Shown here: positions 1 to 10,369 of the stretch, in pieces
Layout of the letters: the number at the start of each line of letters is the position of its first letter
Numbering within the stretch: the stretch's first letter is position 1
Translations under genes and position numbers: made by a program
Assembly: GCA_026419775.2 (NCBI GenBank)
Contig: JAOPGA020000167.1
Coordinates: 1-64,000, forward strand
Origin: Acrasis kona
Lineage: Eukaryota; Heterolobosea; Eutetramitea; Acrasida; Acrasidae
Direction of reading: 5' to 3'
Length of the DNA: 64,000 nt
Notes under the pieces: generated by a model
What the model saw: only the letters and a program-made list of their open reading frames with translations
The model's database searches: none
Told to the model about the DNA's origin: nothing

Positions 1-816
<816 letters not shown>

Positions 817-1346
817 TGAAGCTCTCGACAAGCTCTTTCATAATTTAACATAATATATCACTTTTNAATTATATAAGACATTAAATATAATGATTATAAC
901 ATGATTGTATCAAAATGTCGAAAATTATAAATAAATAAAGTGATCAAAATTTAAAATATGTAGTTGTGTAGATCTCAACAAGCTCTACACTTTTGATTTA
1001 ATAATATATGCCTTTGAATCAATTTCTATCGAGTTATATTCAAAAAACATGTATTTTGTACCGACTTTTAAATCAAGGCTTTTTTTATTGAATCCAAGGC
1101 TATATCTCAGTCAATAATGACCTATATCTTAATTAAACCATATTATCATGTTATATATGATGTAATCTTGTCAAAATATATATCACAAAAAAAACAATAT
1201 AACAACTACTATAGAGTCAACTAAGGTTCAAAGTCAAAAAATATTATATGATCATATGTCATAACTTTTGATGCTGATTCAGAATTTCACAATCAAAGTT
1301 GACCACGGTCAACCAGGACTCCAGGGGGGTTGCCCTTCCCCTTTGT
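817..1346. other. AT-rich subtelomeric stretch, no gene seen
   Basis: No open frame of useful length is present. The only structure I see is a perfect 7-bp inverted repeat, GTTGACC (1298-1304) and GGTCAAC (1307-1313), with a 2-base spacer. Confidence 0.6.
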
Positions 1347-1383
1347 CCAAACCCAAACCCAAACCCAGAAACCCAAACCAAAA
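1347..1383. repeat. Interstitial CCCAAA tract
   Basis: A second, slightly degenerate run of CCCAAA units (with CCCAGAAA and CCAAA variants) lies about 530 bp inside the terminal block. It abuts the first copy of the hammerhead-bearing repeat with no intervening sequence. This suggests that the repeat once joined a telomere directly. Confidence 0.85.
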
Positions 1384-1535
1384 CTCTGTAACGCGTCTGA
1401 TGATGCAGGTAGCCTGCCTGTTGAAACAGAGGTTGTTTTTATAAATTGAGTTGTTACTATACTGGCTCAGCACTTCGTGCTTCGCAAAAGAATATGAAAG
1501 AAGGTCGACAGTCGTTATGATTTATGAAACCCTGA
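1381..1535 (+). repeat. Hammerhead-bearing subtelomeric repeat, copy 1
   Basis: This 155-bp segment is nearly identical to 2609-2763 and clearly related to 2859-3014. It begins with the ribozyme core and continues through a conserved segment with a second hairpin, AGCAC (1469-1473) and GTGCT (1477-1481) around the loop TTC. It ends at the shared sequence TTTATGAAACCCT. Upstream it joins CCCAAA repeats rather than the 95-bp leader present before copies 2 and 3. Confidence 0.93.
1382..1433 (+). ncRNA. Hammerhead ribozyme, copy 1
   Basis: All conserved core positions are present in order: U16.1 at 1389, cleavage nucleotide A17 at 1390, CUGAUGA at 1397-1403, GAA at 1423-1425 and A15.1 at 1426. 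Stem III pairs CTCTGT (1384-1389) with ACAGAG (1426-1431). Stem II pairs CAGG (1406-1409) with CCTG (1417-1420) around loop TAGCCTG, extended by a G-U pair. Stem I is only the palindrome ACGCGT (1391-1396). The open ends lie in stem III, so by convention this is type III. The very small stem I suggests weak activity as a monomer, or activity as a dimer through the palindrome. Self-cleavage is predicted, not shown. Confidence 0.85.
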
Positions 1536-2515
1536 AACGTACTATTCAAGCAAGCCGATGCTGCCTCTTATATCGGCACTCATCCCTTTGAGGATTTCGA
1601 CGTGCACGTGGATACGGTATAACCCTCCGTTCGTTTATGTTAATGTTTAGCAACAACATGCCTCAAGAGTATTTTCCAGCACTTCGCAATACAGCCGACT
1701 ACTTTTTGGAGAAAGTGTGTATGCTCCGTACCTTTGATCGAAGATGACTACCCTCTGCTTCGGTGGACTTGTCGGCGTGATGCATTGGCCCATCGGTTGA
1801 TGGTATTGCACCCGGCTCTTGGTTCTATTGCTATAAACACTTGCGATAGGCCATCACTCAAGGTTTTCGACAGACGTCGAATGGTACACATACATTTTGG
1901 ATTAATACTCGGTATTAATGAAGGTGTGCTCTACTTGTAGGGATGATGCATCATTGCTTAGGAACCATTTGATGCGGACCGAACGTTACATTAGGTCTTA
2001 AGATCAGGTTTTACGTAAACTTGCTTTCGACTCTATGGTGGCACACGAAGTCTTAACTACTGCTTCTACTTTATTTTTGGCTACATTATCTACGGTAATG
2101 GGACATTTGGGACCTTCATTTGACTCGGTCCAATAGAATTTAATTCTTCGAGACCAGTACCTTCGAAAGTCATTTGATTGTGATGTCGCGTTCACAACGT
2201 CACCCCTCTTGTCATATAACTATTGCTGTCCGCGGACTATCATTTTCGCACTCACGGTGCAGAGTATGGAGATGAGAAAAAAGAATTGAAGAAGGTCTTG
2301 GAATAAATATTGGAAATCTTTATTGCCGGTCACCCGACTGGTACAGTATTGAGGAACGATTCATAGAAAGGTTAGATTTGGATGATTTACAGATTGGAAT
2401 GAAGCATTGCAGCCGGTCGGACATGAACTTGTCGCTTCCACTAAGTGAATACCGCTGACCAGTCGACACCATTAGGTTACTTTTTATGCATATGACAAGA
2501 GGGGACCCAAACCAG
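1536..2515. other. Subtelomeric spacer between repeat copies 1 and 2
   Basis: About 980 bp with short open stretches but no convincing gene. The longest (1734-1940 +, 68 codons) has no recognisable domain and is interrupted on both sides. If copies 1 and 2 are the ends of one element, this would be its degenerate internal region. I cannot identify a primer-binding site, reverse transcriptase or protease in it. Confidence 0.5.
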
Positions 2516-2610
2516 CCAGCCTCCTATTTACCCCCAACGGCGACTTACATTACAACCGAATCCTGAGTTGATAATAGTTGACCACATTTTGTAACAAATT
2601 TCACAATAAA

Positions 2611-2664
2611 AACTCTGTAACGCGTCTGACGAGACTAGTTGCCTGCTAGTTGAAACAGAGGTTG
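2611..2664 (+). ncRNA. Hammerhead ribozyme, copy 2 (covariant)
   Basis: The core is intact: U16.1 at 2618, A17 at 2619, CUGACGA at 2626-2632, GAA at 2652-2654 and A15.1 at 2655. The only core change from copy 1 is at N7, the one unconstrained base of CUGANGA. Stem II is rewritten to CTAG (2635-2638) with CTAG (2646-2649), plus A2634-T2650 and a closing G2633-T2651. Two base pairs are changed on both sides and one wobble becomes Watson-Crick, while the loop stays TTGCCTG against TAGCCTG. Stem III and the palindromic stem I ACGCGT are unchanged. This pattern is what selection on RNA structure leaves. Confidence 0.87.
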
Positions 2665-2860
2665 TTTTTATAAATTGAGTTGTTACTATACTGGCTCAGC
2701 ACTTCGTGCTTCGCAAAAGAATATGGAAGAAGGTCGACAGTCGTTATGATTTATGAAACCCTGCCAGACTCCTATTACCCAAATGGCAACTTACATTACA
2801 ACCGAATCATTCCTGAGTTGATGATAGTTGACCGAATTTTGTAACTTTTTCACAAATAAA

Positions 2861-2914
2861 AACTCTNTAACGCGTCTGATGATGCAGGTAGCCTGCCTGT
2901 TGAAACAGAGGTCA
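2861..2914 (+). ncRNA. Hammerhead ribozyme, copy 3
   Basis: Same core as copy 1: U16.1 at 2868, A17 at 2869, CUGAUGA at 2876-2882, stem II CAGG (2885-2888) with CCTG (2896-2899), then GAAA and stem III closing at 2910. One stem III base (2867) is an N in the assembly and would be G by analogy. Downstream its second hairpin reads AGCGC/GCGCT (2949-2953, 2957-2961) where copies 1 and 2 have AGCAC/GTGCT. That is a compensated A-T to G-C pair. Confidence 0.84.
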
Positions 2915-3014
2915 GTTTTTGTTAATTGATTTGTTACTTTACTGGCTCAGCGCTTCGCGCTTCGCAAAAGAACGTTTAATGAAGGATCGCAGTCGTTGTG
3001 ATTTATGAAACCCT

Positions 3015-3414
3015 TTTTCTAACCTTAAACGCTTTGTTGGGGGATGATGAGGTGTTTTGTGAGTGTTATGGCTGCCGTTTGCAGCGCTGCTGCTTGTATC
3101 GTGGTTTCTTTTCATTTAGAATGAGTGGATGCATGTTNGTGCTTGATTTTGTATGCTTATTTAATAGTCAACCAATATGTTCGAAGTCACACAGATGCTG
3201 GAAATATGTTATTTTATTATATCTTTGTGAGGGAGGCATCATTGAATGATTTGATTTCACAAGCGCATACATGATACAATCCCAATGGTCTTCAAGTAGA
3301 AATCTATTATTGGCATCCGAGATATTGGTTCGGTACTTTTGTTTGTAATCAACTCATATGTTTACAATGACTACATTTGACACTTTACAATAATAATTTA
3401 TTCATTTTTGGTAA
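3015..3414. other. Subtelomere-to-gene transition, no clear gene
   Basis: A frame open from 2998 to 3249 starts inside repeat copy 3, is cysteine-rich and contains an N; nothing marks it as a real gene. The last part before 3415 is AT-rich and probably holds the promoter of the ankyrin gene. Confidence 0.45.
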
Positions 3415-4515
3415 ATGAAGCGGGCTTTTTATGATTGGTTTGACGATGAACCTGTTTGCAGGAAAGTTGCGAAAACTTCTGAAAACTATGGATTGAATGA
3501 AGACGTGCTGTCCGTCGTGTTTTCGTACCTTACCACCAAAGAAGTGGCAATGCAAAGCCACGCGACAGTGAACAAAGCATTCTACGCTGGCATGCTACAT
3601 TGTTTTGCGGGAAGACACGACGCATTCGCAATGGCAATAAGAAACGGCAATAGCAGGCTGATTGAGAGATGCTTCGCGAACGACGCCATCGATTACGGCG
3701 CGAAAGGCAATTTGTTCTTAAAATTGGCGGCTTCGAAAGGGATGGTTTGGGTTGTGGAGAGGCTGCTCAAGAAGGATGGGGTGGACCCAACACACAAACA
3801 AAATGAATCATTGATAGCTGCGTCGGAGAATGGGCACGTCGAAGTCATAAAATTGCTTATATCGGACGGTAGGGTCAGGCCAACCGCTTGGAGCAATCTT
3901 GCCATCAGAAGCGCGTGCTTACGCGGACACATTGACGCGGTGGAGGTGTTTTTGACCTGCACTAGAGCCGATCCAACCGTTCTCGATAACTTACCCATCA
4001 ACTTGGCAGCTGAAAACGGACGCGTCGCATTGGTTGAACTTTTGATGAAACGACCTAACGTCGATCCTTCGGCTCGAAATAACGGAGCCATCATGGCAGC
4101 CTCCCTCCGCGGAAATGTCGAGTGCGCAAGATTGCTACTACGAGACGAACGCGTGGACGCCGATGCACGTACACGAGCGTTGGAATTGGCAATAAGTCAT
4201 AATCATTATCAACTAGTAGAATTGCTGTTGAAAGATGAGCTTGCCGATCCTACTTTCAACTCTAACAAAAATATAATCCTAGCATCGAGCCGAGGATACA
4301 ATGGGATAGTGCAGATGCTGCTGGAGGATGGACGATCAGATCCCTCCACCAACAACAATTTAGCCTTAATCCGTGCGTGCGAGAACAAACGAAGGCTGAC
4401 AGTAAAACTGTTGTTGAGCGACAGGCGAGTAGATTGTGGAGCGGTTAAGAATAACCATAACTTCATCAAGGAAAAAATACTCGAATCACCATTCAAAATA
4501 TATGGTTGGGTTTGA
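3415..4515 (+). CDS. F-box-like ankyrin repeat protein
   Basis: A 366-aa single-exon protein. An F-box-like segment lies near residues 27-45 (L-N-E-D-V-L-S-V-V-F-S-Y-L). It is followed by about nine ankyrin-type repeats of roughly 31 residues with the signature GHVEVIKLLISD or RVDPSARNN. The combination suggests a substrate receptor of an SCF-type ubiquitin ligase, with the ankyrin stack binding a client; the client is unknown. The D-P-x-x-N repeat style is shared with the larger ankyrin protein at 52299-54072 and is common in amoebae and their giant viruses. The ATG at 3415 is preceded by an AT-rich leader and fits the F-box position. Confidence 0.85.
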   Translation: MKRAFYDWFDDEPVCRKVAKTSENYGLNEDVLSVVFSYLTTKEVAMQSHATVNKAFYAGMLHCFAGRHDAFAMAIRNGNSRLIERCFANDAIDYGAKGNLFLKLAASKGMVWVVERLLKKDGVDPTHKQNESLIAASENGHVEVIKLLISDGRVRPTAWSNLAIRSACLRGHIDAVEVFLTCTRADPTVLDNLPINLAAENGRVALVELLMKRPNVDPSARNNGAIMAASLRGNVECARLLLRDERVDADARTRALELAISHNHYQLVELLLKDELADPTFNSNKNIILASSRGYNGIVQMLLEDGRSDPSTNNNLALIRACENKRRLTVKLLLSDRRVDCGAVKNNHNFIKEKILESPFKIYGWV

Positions 4516-4737
4516 GTTAACGCGATACTTGTAATTTCAATAAATAGGACGTTTTATCAATCGAGGGGAACGCTCACCAAAGCCTGGAATTGCATCCAAC
4601 GTCCGACACATCCTCGCCATTGCTGATGATTGTACGAAGAAAGACTGCACGGACGCCAAGATCTAAGAGTACCCATCAACAACAGACGACTACAGATAAA
4701 AGCCTTGTGAATCGCTAACCAAAGTTTAATTCCACCA

Positions 4738-5643
4738 TCAAACGTGATTTCTAACAACTTCGCTTACCAGCCCTCTATCTATGGTAGGATCAGCATACAA
4801 CGCCACACTCCCTTCCTTTGTCGGCAGACTTTTTCCGATCTTGTTGAACGCGAGGGATGTATCGACCAACGGCACCTGCCATCCCTGTTGATCGATGCCC
4901 ACTCCATACCATGATGATTCCGAATGATCGTAAGCATACACGATGGAACCATTGTGAGAAAGCATTGCCCTGGCAAGCACTATCATGTTGTGATCCAAGT
5001 TGCTTTTCGAACGCACAAACAAAATCATCCAGGAGCATAGGCGAGACACAACGTATCCAACCATCAATTGTGGAAGGAAGATACTTTTCGGGTTCAGAAA
5101 CGGCAGCATAGAACTGTCCTTACAGTCAAATCCCATCATGTTGCTGAAGTGCACCACGCCATCTCTAGCTGATCGGGTGTTGCCTACGTTAGCAAACGTT
5201 TTACCCGTGCTGTTGTTTTTGTTGATGAGCATGGTTCTCAGGGCAATTTGATGGCCATGTTTTTGAAGCACATCACAATCTCCAGGAGACAGGACGAAGT
5301 CGCGATCATACACAGGCAATAGCAAGGGTAAGTCGTCGAATGCATTGAATGCGACTATAAACCTACTCCGTTTGGTCCGAAAGTTGTCATCAGATGAGCA
5401 AGCCGCGAACGCGTTGCATGAGGTGTTTATCTTATTCCACTCTTCCTGCGACAACGTCGGGCCGCTCCATACGTTGCTGTACTCTTCTTGATCTTCCGCA
5501 AAATATACCATCAAGTCCTGCGTGGACAAGCATACCATCAAGTCCTGCGTGGATAGAGGGTTGGTTTCTCCGAACTGTTTGCCTGCCTAAATTTCCTGCG
5601 ACAGATCGTCGTCGATTAGTGTCCTGAACTTTAATTTCTTCAT
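4738..5643 (-). pseudogene. Unknown protein gene with an in-frame TAG
   Basis: From ATG 5643-5641 the frame reads 18 codons (M-K-K-L-K-F-R-T-L), meets TAG at 5589-5587, then stays open for 282 codons to the stop at 4738. The part after the stop is well-behaved coding sequence without a recognisable domain. Its first ATG (5538) lies within a 27-bp in-frame tandem duplication (copies starting at 5507 and 5534) that encodes S-T-Q-D-L-M-V twice. Either the gene is inactivated, or it uses an internal start, or the TAG is a sequencing error. It is convergent with the F-box/ankyrin gene. I do not recognise the family. Confidence 0.5.
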
Positions 5644-5659
5644 TTGCCGAGTCAAACAA

Positions 5660-7041
5660 AGTGACAACAAATTCAAAATCATCATTAATTGATTTTATAA
5701 TTGTTCACGTTCATTAGAACCTGCTAGAATAGCAAAAGCGATCTTCGGCTCACACTTGGAGATGAGGATTTTAAAAAGCAGTTCTGGTCGAATCAAATTA
5801 CAGAATAATTCTACCACAGAAGAAGTATTATGAACAGCAATGGATCAACTAGACTACATTTTCAACTTTGATGCAAGATCTCGTTCGTATGTAGGAGACA
5901 AATTACCAAGAGAGGAACGTAGTCACCACAAAGAAGGACAACCATCAGCTACCATATAGATCAGCTCTTCGACAAATGTTATGATCGACATATCCCAATA
6001 TTATCATAACACGTTTCATAATTACATGTATAATTTGGAGTTATGATCGTTAGCATATGATTCAGCAAAATCACATAACACGTGCCATTCGATTATTTGC
6101 CAACAATCCGATACGTTATAGGAATAGACTCGATAATACAAATGCATTCAAATCAATGCACATTATCAATCAAGTCGAAACAAATCTAAATTGTTGCTAA
6201 TGAGGAAGCTATTGATTTCATAATCATGTGATTGTAATTATGGATTGATGATCAACTTTGCAACGGAGGATAGGAATGCTCATATATTAGCTCACACAAA
6301 CAGAAACCACCAGAGCAGCAAAAGATTTGCACAAGTGATTTGGTTGATCACGCTCGACGAGGTTGAAACCTATATATACATTGAAAAGATTTGATTTTAG
6401 AGAATGGAGCCGAAGCAAATTGGAATACAATTCGTCACATTGAATCGCTCACCCAACAAATTAAACAGCAATCCGTTGTAGAATCATCCTGATGACATTC
6501 GATCAGTATTCGCAGTCGGACCAATATTCATAATCATTCACATGCGACAATAATCTACCAGAGCAGCAAAAGATTTGCACTTACAAGAGGAATTGTGACG
6601 AACCAACCACTCTGATCGGCTCACATTTGGAGATTGAGATTTTTCAAAAATCAGCTCTGATTCGTAATCACTTGTATGATTTGGAATTATGATTGTTAAT
6701 TGAAGATGAGGAACAGCCTCAAGCATGCGATCAGCAAAAATCTCCCCAACACGTGCCATTGACAAACGATATAATACGTTATATGAATAGACTCGATACG
6801 AAATGCATTCAAATCAATGTGGAGAAATGTTACATTGACAATCAACTAAATCGAAACATCATGATCAAATTCACAGGTCACCACCATTATGTGACGTGAT
6901 GTATGACTTGGAATTATGTATCAGCCGCATTACAATCGGAGAATCTAATCAAATTTGCACCAACACGTATCGAAGCACCACTAGTCAACAAATCGTTATA
7001 TATCGATTTATGATTGGATTTCGAATCAACGTAGAGGATGA
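5660..7041. repeat. Decayed dispersed direct repeats, non-coding
   Basis: No gene is evident, but segments recur in the same orientation with about 70-85% identity by eye. One is near 6016-6200 and again 6668-6860 (shared words ACACGTGCCATT and ATAGACTCGATA), with a third fragment near 6901-7030. Another is near 5739-5800 and 6612-6670 (CGGCTCACA and TTGGAGAT). The word ACCAGAGCAGCAAAAGATTT occurs at about 6308 and 6558. A 39-codon ATG frame at 5840-5959 is the only tidy small frame and has weak support. The region looks like an old tandem duplication or nested repeat decay. Confidence 0.6.
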
Positions 7042-7222
7042 ATGACATTAACGATTACCTTGATTAAATTTAAATCAACATTATCGAAGAAGAGGAAATC
7101 AAATGATGATGTGATTAGGAAATCATTGATTTATCTCAAGATTGTGATGTCCCTATTTGTTTACTCACGGTTACCTTTGATTGTTTACAATATAATGGTC
7201 CACAAATTCCATTTAGCCAACT

Positions 7223-8090
7223 GTGAGTAGCAACAACGTCATAACACCTCATCACATCTACAACTCATTCAACCAAACAATCATCGCAGGTATCTTTACT
7301 CAAATCAACAGCGACGTCACTCCCGCAACCTACCAAATCTCACCCAACAATCACCTACAAATCAACGCCGATTTCTCTCAATCAAATAAACAAGGATTGT
7401 GCTTTACTCCTAGTATATCAGCACCAGGTATTCAAATTTTAGTCTTGTTTAACTTTTCACCGACATTACCTTCTGGAGTAGTGAGTGAAATTTGGAGAAG
7501 GCATCGCAAATGAAAATAGTGTCAAATTATCTGCAACATGTATTGCGCACCACAGCAAACGTTTACAATATTAAACGCAACATGTGTTGTCGCCAGAAAG
7601 ATCAACGGACATCAAACTCCACATTATATCAACTTGCTCGTACATTGAAGGGAAAAGACAATCCGATTTTCACCAACTTATGCTTTGACTTTGAAAGTAA
7701 CCAACACATTCAACTCTTCCGGAAGGAATATAGCAAGAAAACAACATTCCAACGTGGTGCGAACGGTTAATTCCACTCATTCCATTCCGCCATCAAACCT
7801 CATTTAGCTAATGGAGTGTTGTAGAGTGTGGCAAAATGTATATATACCTTTTCCAACATGAATGGAACTATACAGGGCAAATCAAACCTACTGATTAATG
7901 CATCTTTGGCGTTGATCTTCAAGCGCGAATCAACATTGATGATGGTTTTAATGTAACGGTGGTTCAGTATGATAACAACTTGGAAATGAACAATTATAAT
8001 CATCTAATTAAACTTTTATTTTGGTTCCGTTCCCATATCACCTCTGGTGTAGAGCATCAACACGTGTTAATTCCCATCATTCAACGATAA
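7223..8090 (+). pseudogene. Broken gene of unknown function
   Basis: Coding-like sequence appears on the plus strand in consecutive pieces that change frame: 7223-7513, 7492-7770 in another frame, and an interrupted stretch near 7815-8090 with one stop. The predicted peptides are rich in alternating hydrophobic residues with N, T and S, as in secreted beta-sandwich domains. No family could be named. With several stops and shifts it is best read as a pseudogene. Confidence 0.35.
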
Positions 8091-8477
8091 CGCAGTTACG
8101 AGAACATTAAGCGACTGTTTCTTTTGCCCTCTCTTCTTTGGTGAACATTGGTTCCCAGTCTGGCTTATTTAACGTCGTCCTTTCTTTTTCAATAAATAGT
8201 GTGCATTGAATATTCAATGGAGTTTGTAATGATTTTTTTGATTTTTAATCAATAATTGTAAAGATGTGATGAAGGATGAAGTTGAACCTAAGGATGAGAT
8301 TTAACAGCATTTCTTGTTACTTTTATAAAATTTAATGTACGTGGAGGTCGCGGCTTTTATTTGTCGTCTATGCGCACACTGGATCTTTAAAAGGGTATGT
8401 GAACAAAAATGGAACAGAAGTTTGGTTTATTTAAAAAATTAAGTTGGTAACGAAGGAAATGAGATCTACTTGAGGAT
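8091..8477. other. Intergenic, nothing recognised
   Basis: AT-rich sequence with no open frame of note. It includes the 3' flank of the propeller gene on the minus strand. Confidence 0.5.
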
Positions 8478-10248
8478 TTAATATACAGAAGCAAGATACA
8501 CGAAAGTTAAAGCAAGGAGTACAACAAGTATGGCCGGCTCAACTGGGCTGGATGAAGACTTTTTTGGTGATATAGTAGTAACACCAACAGAATCGTCTTC
8601 TGGAGAATGTGTTACCGACGTACTTGTGGTACTTTGTATTGGTTGTCGAGTCGCACTTGATGGTGGTTTCTGAGTACTAGATTCACCAGTACTTACTGGG
8701 GTGGATGTTTGAAATGCATATAATTTGTTGCCTGTCACTCCTTTTCCCCATCTTGCATACCCACTACCACAGTAGACAATCCCGTCCACAATACTCGCAC
8801 CGCCACCAATAGATGCTCCTAATTCATATTTCCATTTGATATCGCCTGTGACGGCATCGAATGCATATAACCTACCTCTAGGGTCCAATGAACCTGCGAA
8901 TACTAACCCGTTAATTGCAGACACGGGACCTGCCGGGCGAGCATATTTTGTAATACTCTGGCCGTTATAAAGTGCGTTGTCACTACCAGCAGGATCACAA
9001 GTTGTCCATATAATTGATCCGGTAGCTACGTCTAAAGCTGACCAATATCCTGCTGCACAATTTTCTCCATTTGTCATAACTTGGTTTTTGTTGATTGTAT
9101 TTACACTTGCAACGTATACTCTAGTCCCGTCGGTAGCAGATCCCATAATTATTCCGCCACTGAGATGACCTGGCCCAACATCTGTGCTCCAAACTATCTC
9201 TCCTGTGTCTCGGCTGAGCGTCCAGAATATTCCACTTTTCTGTCCAGCCCCAATAACATCTATTCCATTAGAAGTAAATTGGATGGGAGCTTGACCAAAG
9301 TCGTAATCAGGAGATATTTTAATGTCGCACATTCCTGGCTTAAAGCAGTCTGTGGTCCACATATCAACACCTTGTAAATTTTTGTACCAATTTATGTTAC
9401 CATTATCCAAGTTGATGGACAAGATAGAATCTGCGTGATTATTTTGGTCTAAACAAGACTGCTTATCTTCATTTAGGCTTAAACAATTCTTTACTGACTC
9501 TGGTAGATTGAAGTTGTTTCCGGTAGCTATGTAAATACTGTTCCTACTCACATCAATAGACGGAGAGGAGCCCCAAATACTAACACCAGAATAGCGATTA
9601 GCTTGACCGTTGTTATTTGGCACCATCACTGTTTGCCATTTTATAGTGCCTGAAGTAGCTTCCACAGAATAAAATGTACCCATAAATGTACAACACTCAT
9701 ATGATGGATTGTCTATCATGTATACTTTCTTCATCCGATGCTACCCCAACATATATATGAGAATTATATACAGTTGGTGATTGCGTAATTTTAGATAGAG
9801 GATGGTTGTTCAACCGAACCTTCCACAATAAAGTACCTTTTATGGCATCTACAGCCACCAAATAGGAGGATGCTTGATCACCAAAGTAAATCATATTATT
9901 TGAATAAGCTATGGAGTTCCTAGTCCATGAGGACGTTATCCCTGTAAAGTCAGATTACTTTTTTCTTCCAAACTAACTTCATCGAGCCGTCTATTGCATA
10001 AATATAGCCACTCCAATCTGGAAAAAAAATGAATTTTCTATTTGAAACTGTGACAACTGTCGGTGTGTGGCTGATATATCATTTTCGGCTTGAAAAATCC
10101 AAAGTGTTTTTAATGTAGACACAGTATCGGTATTGATTGATACCTCATCGGCATTGAACCTATTATTATCTAAGTTTCCTCCTGACATCGACCACTCTGA
10201 GCATAATGCCACAGTGCACATCAACATGAGGAAAGCAAGTACCTTCAT
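8478..10248 (-). pseudogene. Secreted PQQ-type beta-propeller protein, three frameshifts
   Basis: Starting at ATG 10248 the product has a signal peptide (MKVLAFLMLMCTVALC). It then has at least seven PQQ/quinoprotein-like blades, each ending in motifs such as VDAIKGTLLWK, SRDTGEIVWS and FDAVTGDIKWK, and a Ser/Thr-rich linker with a C-terminal hydrophobic tail that looks like a GPI or membrane anchor. The family is that of polyvinyl-alcohol-dehydrogenase-like propellers. The frame breaks three times: at the GT run 10063-10068 (two bases extra), at the T run 9959-9964, and near 9720-9735. Conserved blade sequence resumes immediately in another frame each time. It is either a recent pseudogene or an intact gene with homopolymer errors. 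Confidence 0.75.
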
Positions 10249-10369
10249 CAAATCTTTACGGTTGACCTTAACAAATTTAAAACTCAACTACGTTATTTTT
10301 GTGGTGATTAAATTTTTTTATTACAAGAAGGGTTGGAGTAATAATGTTCAAGTGTAGCTTGACTTTTCA

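Larger units (their letters stand above)
2516..3014 (+). mobile_element. Tandem pair of about 250-bp hammerhead repeat units
   Basis: Two head-to-tail units, roughly 2516-2763 and 2764-3014. Each has about 95 bp of shared leader (with ACTTACATTACAACCGAATC and TGAGTTGAT) followed by the ribozyme core and the second hairpin. The cleavage-site A residues are at 2619 and 2869, exactly 250 bp apart, so a transcript would be expected to release a 250-nt monomer. This resembles non-autonomous, ribozyme-delimited retroelements (retrozymes, or hammerhead repeats mobilised by Penelope-like elements). No protein is encoded. Assignment to a class is inference. Confidence 0.75.

Noticed and set aside
1397-1432. 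TGATGA plus CTGA near copy 1 read as box C/D snoRNA
   Set aside because: Copy 2 has TGACGA, which breaks box C but fits the hammerhead CUGANGA, and all other hammerhead positions are satisfied.
1734-1940. 68-codon frame in the subtelomere as a gene
   Set aside because: No domain, no coding neighbours in frame, and it lies inside a degenerate repeat-bounded segment.
5432-5659. 75-codon minus frame overlapping the TAG-interrupted gene as a separate gene
   Set aside because: It is an offset reading of the same 27-bp duplication and Arg-rich shadow; the neighbouring frame has better coding character.
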